A stretch of 24,736 nucleotides of DNA from Syntrophomonadaceae bacterium (GTDB lineage Bacteria; Bacillota_D; Dethiobacteria; DTU022), in NCBI GenBank assembly GCA_003551865.1, contig PUNU01000071.1, forward strand, positions 1 through 24,736, in the 5' to 3' direction. A model generated the notes under the pieces. That model saw only the letters and a list, made by a program, of their open reading frames with translations, did not search any database and was not told the DNA's origin. The translations under genes and the position numbers were made by a program. Numbering within the stretch: position 1 is the first letter of the stretch; every line of letters begins with the position of its first letter. Below, in pieces: positions 1 through 6,757 of this stretch.

Positions 1-121
<121 letters not shown>

Positions 122-240
122 CGCCCTGTCAAAATATTAAGAGCGTGATTCGGCAATTATTACAACCCGGCACTCACCTGGCACTCAGCAATTTGGCAAC
201 CCCCTTTCAATAAGAGAAATTCAAAAATTGGAGGTAATCG
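122..240 (+). other. pheS-pheT spacer with a short direct repeat
   Basis: This 119-base gap separates two genes that are usually close together. It carries the octamer GGCACTCA twice, at 169-176 and 180-187 (11-base period). The pheT ribosome binding site GGAGG lies at 230-234. I see no ORF, terminator or convincing promoter. Confidence 0.5.
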
Positions 241-2655
241 ATGATGCGCGTTCCCTACAGCTGGCTTTTAGACTTCATTGACCCCGACCTTTCCCCCGAA
301 GCACTGGCCGACCGGTTTACCATGGCCGGCGTAGAAGTGGGAGCGGTGGAAACTTTTGGTCAACCGCTGCCCGGGGTGGTTGTCGGTGAAGTGAAATCGA
401 TCGAAGCACATCCCGGAAAAAGCAATCTTACGCTTGTCGAAACAGATGTAGGAGAAAAGGTTTTAAACATCGTATGCGGGGCAAAAAACCTAAAAGTGGG
501 CGACAGGGTGCCCACGGCCAGGCCCGGAGCGGAACTGCCCGGCGGCCGCAAAATTGATGAAGCGGTTATCCACGGCGCCAGGTCCTCGGGGATGCTCTGT
601 TCGGCCCAGGAGCTGGGCCTTGAGCTCGGCTCGGAAGACGAAATCCTCATCCTTGACGGTTCTGCCGCTATCGGGGAGCCGGCCGACCGGGTTCTCGGTT
701 TCGGCGATAAAATTCTTCACCTGGAGCTCACTCCCAACCGGGCCGACTGTCTCAGCCTGCTGGGGGCGGCTTATGAAACGGCCGCTTTGACCGGCAAAGA
801 AGTAACCATGCCGCCTCTAACGCCGGTAGAAGCCGGTAAAAATATCGATGAAGTTATTGAGGTGACGGTTCAGGACACTGAACTATGCCCCCGCTACAGT
901 GCCAGGGCGGTTGGCGATATAAAGATAGGGGCCGCTCCGCTGTGGATGCAGCTGCGCCTGCTCAAAGCGGGCGTACGCCCCATTAACAACGTGGTCGACA
1001 TTACAAACTATGTTATGTGGGAATTTGGCCAGCCCCTGCACGCCTTTGATCTGGATCTGCTGAAAGAGAAAAGAATAATTGTCAGGAGAGCCCGGGATGG
1101 TGAAAAACTGGTAACCCTGGACGGGTTTGAACGCATATTGAATTCGGAAGCCCTGGTAATAACAGACGGCACTGAACCGGTAGGTCTGGCCGGAGTGATG
1201 GGCGGAGAAAATACGGAAATTACCGCTTCAACAAGCACAGTTTTGATTGAGGCAGCTTCTTTTAACCCCACAAACATCAGGCGCACCGCCCGCAGGTACA
1301 ATCTTCCTTCTGAAGCTTCCCAGCGGTTTGAAAAGGGTGTAAACCCTGAAGCGGTGCTGTGGTCGCAGGACAGGGCCGCCAGGTTGATCAATGAACTTTC
1401 CGGCGGTAAAGTGCTAAAAGGAGTAATTGATCAATATGTCTCGGTCTATGAGCCGGAGCGGATCACGGTTCGCCCGGAACGGGTCAATAAAATCCTCGGA
1501 CTGTCCATCCCGGGGGAAGAAATGACTGCTCTGCTTTCCCGGCTCGGTTTTTCAGTTCAGCAAAAAGAAGGTGGGGAAATGGCAGTGACTGTGCCTTTGA
1601 GGCGGGCCGACGTGAGACTGGAAGAAGACATTGTAGAAGAAGTAGCCCGCCTGCACGGCTATGACAAGGTTCCGATTACTCTGCCCAGGGGAGAAATGAT
1701 CGAAAACCGGGAGTCAATAAAAGAGAGGCTTGAGCGTTTGGCCAGAAATACCATGACAGCCTGCGGTTTTTACGAGTGCATCACTTATTCATTCATCAAC
1801 CCGGCCAACCTGCACCGGATGAGACTGCCCGAAGACGACCCCCGCATGCAAACAATCCCGGTGCAGAACCCCTTCTCGGAAGAACAGGCAGTGATGAGGA
1901 CCACGGTCATACCCGGGCTGTTGAAAACGGTTCAGCATAACTGCAGTCACCGGGAACTAAACCAACTGCTTTTTGAGATCGGCTCTGTTTACATCCCGCA
2001 GTCACTGCCCCTGGAAGAACTGCCGGAGGAAAAGGTCATGCTTGGGCTGGCGGCCACCGGTTTAATCCCCGAACCAAACTGGATCGATCCATCAAGGGAA
2101 GCCGATTTTTTCACGGTCAAGGGTGCCCTCGAAGCTCTTTTCAGCAGGCTGCAGATCGGTTTGGTAGAATTTGTACCGGCAGTCTTGCCTTTTGCCCATC
2201 CGACCCGCTGTGCCCGCATTTTCACAGGCGGTGAGGAGCTGGGTTTCCTCGGTCAACTGCACCCTGAAGTGGCCGAACAATTTGCCATCGACCAGGCGGT
2301 TACGGTCTGTGAACTGGACCTTGCTCTCTTATGTGGGAAGGCCAACCTGGTTCCCAGGGTTGCTCCCCTGCCTCGTTATCCTTCCGCCAACCGGGATATA
2401 GCCGTGGTAGTCTCGAGGGAAATCCCGGCACAGCGTTTGGAAGAAGCAATCAGGCAGGCCGGAGAAGGCCTGGTTGCCGGAATAAAGCTGTTTGACCTTT
2501 ATGAAGGCAGGCAAATTCCGGAAGGCAAGCGCAGCCTCGCTTTTTCCATCACCTTCAGGCGCGAGGAGGGCACTTTGACCGACGATGAGGTAAATCTTAT
2601 CCAGGATAAAATTGAAAAAGCTCTCAACAAACTGGGAGCGGTTTTGCGCCGCTAA
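241..2655 (+). CDS. pheT: Phenylalanine--tRNA ligase beta subunit
   Basis: The 804-residue product has the normal length and order of bacterial PheT. The N-terminus (MRVPYSWLLDFID) leads into an EMAP/tRNA-binding OB fold at about residues 40-150 (VVVGEVKSIEAHPGKSN, then GMLCSAQELGL). The B3/B4 editing domain is at about 210-385, with RPINNVVDITNYVMWEFGQP and GVMGGENTEI. B5 (about 405-475), a catalytic-like core and the C-terminal ferredoxin-fold anticodon-binding domain (from about 710, RYPSANRDIAVVV) follow. PheT binds tRNA-Phe, supports catalysis by PheS and hydrolyses mischarged Tyr-tRNA. The start is ATG 241 or the adjacent ATG 244; the GGAGG at 230-234 is 6 or 9 bases away. The gene is intact and was probably transcribed from upstream of pheS. 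Confidence 0.97.
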   Translation: MMRVPYSWLLDFIDPDLSPEALADRFTMAGVEVGAVETFGQPLPGVVVGEVKSIEAHPGKSNLTLVETDVGEKVLNIVCGAKNLKVGDRVPTARPGAELPGGRKIDEAVIHGARSSGMLCSAQELGLELGSEDEILILDGSAAIGEPADRVLGFGDKILHLELTPNRADCLSLLGAAYETAALTGKEVTMPPLTPVEAGKNIDEVIEVTVQDTELCPRYSARAVGDIKIGAAPLWMQLRLLKAGVRPINNVVDITNYVMWEFGQPLHAFDLDLLKEKRIIVRRARDGEKLVTLDGFERILNSEALVITDGTEPVGLAGVMGGENTEITASTSTVLIEAASFNPTNIRRTARRYNLPSEASQRFEKGVNPEAVLWSQDRAARLINELSGGKVLKGVIDQYVSVYEPERITVRPERVNKILGLSIPGEEMTALLSRLGFSVQQKEGGEMAVTVPLRRADVRLEEDIVEEVARLHGYDKVPITLPRGEMIENRESIKERLERLARNTMTACGFYECITYSFINPANLHRMRLPEDDPRMQTIPVQNPFSEEQAVMRTTVIPGLLKTVQHNCSHRELNQLLFEIGSVYIPQSLPLEELPEEKVMLGLAATGLIPEPNWIDPSREADFFTVKGALEALFSRLQIGLVEFVPAVLPFAHPTRCARIFTGGEELGFLGQLHPEVAEQFAIDQAVTVCELDLALLCGKANLVPRVAPLPRYPSANRDIAVVVSREIPAQRLEEAIRQAGEGLVAGIKLFDLYEGRQIPEGKRSLAFSITFRREEGTLTDDEVNLIQDKIEKALNKLGAVLRR

Positions 2656-2721
2656 CGGCGCAGGCAGGATATACGTCATATTATCTCGAATAACCTGCTT
2701 TAAGGCAGGATTAAAATCATT

Positions 2722-3027
2722 ATGACGAAGGCAGGCAAAGCTTTGACGGATACAGATAAAGGAAAAAACAGGGTAACAGTAACCATCATGGGAGAAGAGT
2801 ATACTCTCCGGGGCTCATCTTCACCTGAAGAGATGCACAGGGTGGGCCGTTATGTGGACCGGCTGATGAAAACCCTGTCGGAAAAAAATGTCCAGATGAG
2901 CAGGCAAAAAATTGCAGTTTTAGCGGCACTCAACCTGGCCGACGAGTTGATTAAACTCAAGGAAGGCAAAGAGCATCCCCATGCGGATACGGGGAAGAGG
3001 AGTGACGGCAGTGATGAACTGGCTTGA
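2722..3027 (+). CDS. zapA: Cell division protein ZapA
   Basis: The 101-residue protein matches ZapA. Its N-terminal globular part has KNRVTVTIMGEEYTLRG (the typical 'V.I.G..Y.L' pattern), then PEEMHRVGRYVDRLMKTLSE and a helical C-terminal segment, RQKIAVLAALNLADELIKL, that would form the coiled-coil dimer stem. ZapA binds FtsZ and promotes protofilament bundling at the division ring. The pheT-zapA-cvpA-mutS2 order is common in Firmicutes. The ribosome binding site is weak (AGGA at 2707-2710, 11 bases before ATG). A short inverted repeat (CCTGC/GCAGG around 2695-2709) sits just upstream without a U-tract. The 3' end overlaps the next gene by about 14 bases, which suggests translational coupling. 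Confidence 0.9.
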   Translation: MTKAGKALTDTDKGKNRVTVTIMGEEYTLRGSSSPEEMHRVGRYVDRLMKTLSEKNVQMSRQKIAVLAALNLADELIKLKEGKEHPHADTGKRSDGSDELA

Positions 3028-3583
3028 TATCTTTTTGCTTGTGGTCTTTTTCCTGCACTTGATCAGCGGTTTTACCCGCGGTTTAATCAAGCAGTTATTT
3101 GACCTGTTCGGCTTTTTTGTGGCTGTTGCCCTTTCCCTGTGGGGCAGCCGCTATTTTAGTGAAGAGCTGGCCCGTTATATAAATCCGGAAGATATAATTC
3201 CACACCACGAACTGATTGAAAGCCTGGGCCTGGAAGTAGCCCTGGAAAGAGCGCCTCAGCTGATTGCCGGCATTATCGCTTTCCTGGTGTTGTTTCTGGT
3301 CTTAAGCCTGGTATTTCGCCTTTTTTCCGGTGGATTCCGGTGGGTGAACCGCCTACCGGTAATCGGCTTTTTTAACCGTGTCGGCGGTGCTCTCCTGGGA
3401 TTGCTGGTCGGGGTTGTTTTTGTTTATATCATTATTGCCGGTATTTCGCTGATCCCTCTACAGTTTTTCATGGAGGCCCTGGAAAATTCCGAAATCGTAT
3501 TTATTGCCGAACATTACCTGGAACCGGTTGCTGAAGAGCTGAAAGACATGCTTCTAAATTTTTATCTTAACCTGAACAGCTGA
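3014..3583 (+). CDS. CvpA family integral membrane protein
   Basis: The product is about 189 residues if translation starts at ATG 3014 (MNWLDIFLLVVFFLHLISGF). An adjacent GTG at 3011 is also possible. I prefer these to an in-frame ATG at 2981 because AGAGGAG at 2996-3002 is correctly spaced for them and CvpA proteins begin with an N-terminal membrane helix. There are four hydrophobic segments, roughly residues 4-20, 27-45, 83-105 and 123-147. The motif GFTRGLIKQLFDLFGFFVA is the conserved first part of the family, and NRLPVIGFFNRVGGALLGLL marks the third to fourth helices. The family is named for E. coli CvpA (colicin V production); its function in Clostridia is not settled, with links to envelope stability. 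It ends right before a terminator. Confidence 0.85.
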   Translation: MNWLDIFLLVVFFLHLISGFTRGLIKQLFDLFGFFVAVALSLWGSRYFSEELARYINPEDIIPHHELIESLGLEVALERAPQLIAGIIAFLVLFLVLSLVFRLFSGGFRWVNRLPVIGFFNRVGGALLGLLVGVVFVYIIIAGISLIPLQFFMEALENSEIVFIAEHYLEPVAEELKDMLLNFYLNLNS

Positions 3584-3587
3584 TCTA

Positions 3588-3611
3588 AGCTGGTTTTGTC
3601 CGGCTTTTTTA
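3588..3611 (+). terminator. Rho-independent terminator after cvpA
   Basis: AGCTGG (3588-3593) pairs with CCGGCT (3600-3605), with one G-U pair and a six-base loop. A run of six T lies at 3605-3610. It begins five bases after the cvpA stop codon and probably ends the pheST-zapA-cvpA transcript. Confidence 0.75.
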
Positions 3612-3636
3612 GGCTGCAGCCGGCAGGCTGCAGCCT
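3611..3636 (+). repeat. Duplicated 10-base palindrome forming a perfect hairpin
   Basis: GGCTGCAGCC occurs at 3612-3621 and again at 3626-3635, separated by GGCA. Each copy is its own reverse complement, so the two pair into a GC-rich stem. The flanking A 3611 and T 3636 extend this to 11 bp with a four-base loop. No U-tract follows, so it is not a standard terminator for the plus strand. It sits immediately behind the cvpA terminator. A further loose inverted repeat (TTAACCG at 3636-3642, CGGTTAA at 3661-3667) follows before mpg. Confidence 0.7.
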
Positions 3637-3682
3637 TAACCGGAAGAAACCGGCTTTTTACGGTTAAATCGGAAGGTCCGGG

Positions 3683-4294
3683 ATGTATATGGATAAACTG
3701 CAGCCGGTTGGAATAGATTTTTACCGCGGTTCAACAGTCGAGGTGGCCCGCAGGTTGATCGGCCGCTATCTTTGCCGTGAGTCGGAACAGGGGCCGGTTT
3801 ATGGGGTCATCGTTGAGACCGAGGCCTACTTGAGCAGTAATGATCCGGCCTGCCATGCCTCAATTGGCCGGACCGGGCGCAATGAGACAATGTTTGGACC
3901 GGCGGGAAGAGCATATGTGTATCTTATTTATGGTATTCATTATTGTCTTAATGTGGTAACGGGGCCGGAGAATAAGGGGGAGGCGGTCCTGGTCAGGGCG
4001 GTGGAGCCGGCCGGCGGCCTGGAACTGATGAAGCAGCGCCGCGGGCTTTCCTGTCCGCCGACCAACCTTGCCAGCGGACCGGGCAAACTTTGCCTCGCTT
4101 TCGCCATCGATAAAGCGCTGGACGGTCACGATTTACAGAAGAAACCCTTGTATATAGCTGAAAACAAAGATGCAGCCCGGTACAGCCCGATTAAAACGAC
4201 ACCGCGCATTGGCATATCGGCGGCGCAGGACAGGTTGCTGCGCTTTGTCGTGCCGGGAAACAGGCATCTTTCGAGGAGAGAACCTATTGGCTGA
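3683..4294 (+). CDS. mpg: DNA-3-methyladenine glycosylase (AAG/MPG family)
   Basis: The 203-residue protein belongs to the AAG family (PF02245), not to the AlkA or Tag folds. It removes 3-methyladenine and related alkylated or deaminated purines in base excision repair. The segment VETEAYLSSNDPACHASIG carries the expected active-site residues: Glu47 (water activation, like human Glu125), Tyr49 and His58. The segment RAYVYLIYG supplies Tyr80 and the intercalating Tyr83 (like human Tyr159 and Tyr162). The length is typical of bacterial members. ATG 3683 follows GGAAGG at 3671-3676; ATG 3689 is an alternative. The last eight bases overlap mutS2, so the two genome-maintenance genes are probably translated as a coupled pair. 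Confidence 0.92.
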   Translation: MYMDKLQPVGIDFYRGSTVEVARRLIGRYLCRESEQGPVYGVIVETEAYLSSNDPACHASIGRTGRNETMFGPAGRAYVYLIYGIHYCLNVVTGPENKGEAVLVRAVEPAGGLELMKQRRGLSCPPTNLASGPGKLCLAFAIDKALDGHDLQKKPLYIAENKDAARYSPIKTTPRIGISAAQDRLLRFVVPGNRHLSRREPIG

Positions 4295-6671
4295 TGTCAT
4301 TACGGAAAGAGAAATAAATATTTTGGAGTTCGATCGGATCAGGGATCAGCTGGCCGAAATGACCGCCAGCCCCATGGGCCGGGCATCCGCAGCCGGTCTG
4401 GTCCCGGATGCAGATTATTCGCCGGTAAATGAAAAACTGAAGGAAACCGGGGAAGGAAGATCGCTGTGCGCAAAAAATGCCTTCATCCCCGCGAAGGTGG
4501 AAGATATCGGCCCGCTTTTAACCAGGGCGGGAAAAGGAGCAGTGCTCTCCGGAACCGAGCTGGCCGCCGTTATGAATTTTATCAGGGCGGTCCAGCAGTG
4601 GCAGAAGTTTTTCAAGCATGAGGAAAATAAAGAACTTTACCCCCTGATGGCCGCACAGGTTTCACACTTTTATGCCTGCGCTGATTTACTGGCTGCACTG
4701 GCCCGCTCAATAGATCAGGAAGGAAATGTCCTGGACAGCGCTTCTTCTGCGCTCAACTCCATCCGTCGCAAAAAGCATTCACTGCAGGGTAAAATCAGGG
4801 ACAAGCTGGATGAATACATCCGAAGCGGTCATTACCGTCGTTACCTGCAGGAAGCCCTGGTCACCATACGCGGTGGGCGCTATGTCCTGCCGGTAAAGCA
4901 GGAGTACAGGCAGCATCTGGACGGTATGGTCCATGACCAATCCGCCAGCGGTGCAACCGTATTTGTTGAACCAATGCCCGTGGTGCAAATGCAAAATGAA
5001 CTGACTGCTTTGAACCGCCGAGAAGAGCAGGAAATTGAACGTATCCTGCTTCAGCTCAGCACCCAGGCGGCGGAAGCAGAAGATGCCCTCTTTAGAAACT
5101 TAAAAATTTACGGCAATCTGGATTTTATCGTTGCCCGGGGCCGGCTCAGCCTGGATATGAACGCCCGGGAACCGGTCCTTTTTAATGCTGAATCCCCCTT
5201 TTTTCAACTTAGCGATGCCGTGCATCCCTTACTGCCCGGAGAAAGAGTCCCGCTAACTGTTGAACTGGGTGAACAGGCCCGGACCCTGGTAGTAACCGGG
5301 CCGAACACGGGGGGAAAAACGGTTGCTCTTAAAACTATCGGTTTGCTGGCTGTGATGGCCCAGTGCGGTCTGCACCTGCCGGCGGGCAAAGATACAAAGC
5401 TGGCGGTATTTAGCAAGATCAGGGCCGATATAGGTGACGAGCAGAGTATAATTCAGTCGCTTAGCACTTTCTCCGGCCATATGAGAAACATCATTGCCAT
5501 TATCGAAGAAGCGGGAACCGGTTCTCTGGTCCTTTTTGACGAGCTCGGAGCGGGCACAGATCCCTCCGAGGGTTCTGCCCTGGCCATGGCTATTCTGGAC
5601 GAGCTCACCCGCAAGGGAGCGCTGACAGTGGCGACCACCCATATAAATGAGCTGAAGCTTTTTGCCCAGGTGCAGGAAAATATGCAAAACGCGGCCATGG
5701 AGTTTGACCTGGATACTCTTGAACCGACCTACCGCTTGCTGCAGGGCGTGCCGGGACAGAGTAATGCCATTCATATTGCCGGAAGACTGGGCCTCTCGGA
5801 AAATGTTTTGGACAAAGCAAGGAGCTTTTTGCACCGTTCACACGAGCAGGTCGAATCGGTCATCGCCCGGCTGGTCGAAGATCAACAGCGTTACTCCAGG
5901 GACAGCCGGCAGGCGGCCCTGGAAAGAAACAAGGCCGAACAGCTGATGGAAGAGCTTGAAGAAGAGCGCAGATTACTGCGGGCGCGGCGGGATGATATCC
6001 TGCGGGAGGCCAGGGAAGAAGCCCGCCGGTTGGTTAAGAGGACCAAGGACACCGCCGACGAACTGATTAAAGAACTGCGCTCTGTCAAGCAGGAAGGAAC
6101 AGAACAGGCACGGGCCAGGGCTGAAGATATTCGGCGGCAGGTAAACCTGATGCGCGAAGAAATCGAGCCGGAGGTTGAAGAACCGGAGCTCGAAGGATTG
6201 CCCGAAGAGGAGCTGTATGTAGGCCGGGAAGTATACATCCACAGCTTGAAGCAGAAAGGGGAAATAATAGCGTTATCACCTGGGGAGGCCCAGGTGCAGA
6301 TAGGTCCGCTTAAAGCCACTCTGCCGATTCATGAGCTGAGAAAAGTGGAAGAGAAAAGCGAAAAAAAAGAAGCCCCAACTGACAAGGTCAAAAGTGTAAG
6401 TTACAGTGTAGATAAAGATCCGGCGGTGAGTACTGCGGTCGATCTGCGCGGGAGCACCCTGGACGAGGCAAAACCGCTGGTCGACAAATTGATCGACAAC
6501 GCCCTTTGGGCGGGCTTAAACCGGGTCAGCCTTATCCATGGCAAGGGGACCGGAAAGCTTAAGCAGGGGCTGAGAGCTTATCTGAAAGAGCACAGGTTGG
6601 TCCGCAGCTATCGCAGCGGGGATGCGTCGGAAGGCGGTGACGGTGTTACGGTAGTAGAGATAAAAACGTAA
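4287..6671 (+). CDS. mutS2: Endonuclease MutS2 / ribosome collision-splitting ATPase
   Basis: I place the start at TTG 4287, which gives 794 residues, close to the ~785 of B. subtilis MutS2. The frame stays open upstream to 4170 but that part lies inside mpg. GAGGAGAG at 4273-4280 is well spaced for TTG 4287. The start peptide (ADVITEREINILEFDRI) matches family N-termini. The order is: lever/clamp helices, Walker A GPNTGGKT (338-345), Walker B LVLFDELGAGTD (Asp418-Glu419), the TTHINELK segment, a long charged coiled coil (about 520-630), a KOW-like segment (VGREVYIHSLKQKGEIIAL) and a C-terminal Smr nuclease domain (about 717-794) with VDLRGST and HGKGTG (His751). There is no mismatch-recognition domain, as expected for MutS2. 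Known roles include suppression of homologous recombination and splitting of collided ribosomes. Confidence 0.95.
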   Translation: MADVITEREINILEFDRIRDQLAEMTASPMGRASAAGLVPDADYSPVNEKLKETGEGRSLCAKNAFIPAKVEDIGPLLTRAGKGAVLSGTELAAVMNFIRAVQQWQKFFKHEENKELYPLMAAQVSHFYACADLLAALARSIDQEGNVLDSASSALNSIRRKKHSLQGKIRDKLDEYIRSGHYRRYLQEALVTIRGGRYVLPVKQEYRQHLDGMVHDQSASGATVFVEPMPVVQMQNELTALNRREEQEIERILLQLSTQAAEAEDALFRNLKIYGNLDFIVARGRLSLDMNAREPVLFNAESPFFQLSDAVHPLLPGERVPLTVELGEQARTLVVTGPNTGGKTVALKTIGLLAVMAQCGLHLPAGKDTKLAVFSKIRADIGDEQSIIQSLSTFSGHMRNIIAIIEEAGTGSLVLFDELGAGTDPSEGSALAMAILDELTRKGALTVATTHINELKLFAQVQENMQNAAMEFDLDTLEPTYRLLQGVPGQSNAIHIAGRLGLSENVLDKARSFLHRSHEQVESVIARLVEDQQRYSRDSRQAALERNKAEQLMEELEEERRLLRARRDDILREAREEARRLVKRTKDTADELIKELRSVKQEGTEQARARAEDIRRQVNLMREEIEPEVEEPELEGLPEEELYVGREVYIHSLKQKGEIIALSPGEAQVQIGPLKATLPIHELRKVEEKSEKKEAPTDKVKSVSYSVDKDPAVSTAVDLRGSTLDEAKPLVDKLIDNALWAGLNRVSLIHGKGTGKLKQGLRAYLKEHRLVRSYRSGDASEGGDGVTVVEIKT

Positions 6672-6681
6672 CTGTAAGCAA

Positions 6682-6714
6682 AACTGCTGCGGTGCATCCC
6701 GCAGCAGTTTTTTT
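6682..6714 (+). terminator. Strong terminator after mutS2, possibly bidirectional
   Basis: AACTGCTGCGG (6682-6692) and CCGCAGCAGTT (6699-6709) form a perfect 11 bp stem with a six-base loop. T 6708-6714 provides the U-tract. It starts about ten bases after the mutS2 stop. The convergent PBP gene ends at 6758 and has no other hairpin I can see. On the minus strand this stem is followed by a short U-run (from AAAA at 6680-6683), so it may serve both genes. Confidence 0.88.
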
Positions 6715-6757
6715 CACCTTTTTTACCCCGGTTCTTGTTATGATCGTCCAGGCCGGA

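Noticed and set aside
5253..5834. A 193-codon minus-strand open frame inside mutS2.
   Set aside because: The plus strand here encodes the conserved MutS2 ATPase; the antisense frame has no recognisable domain and follows from codon bias.
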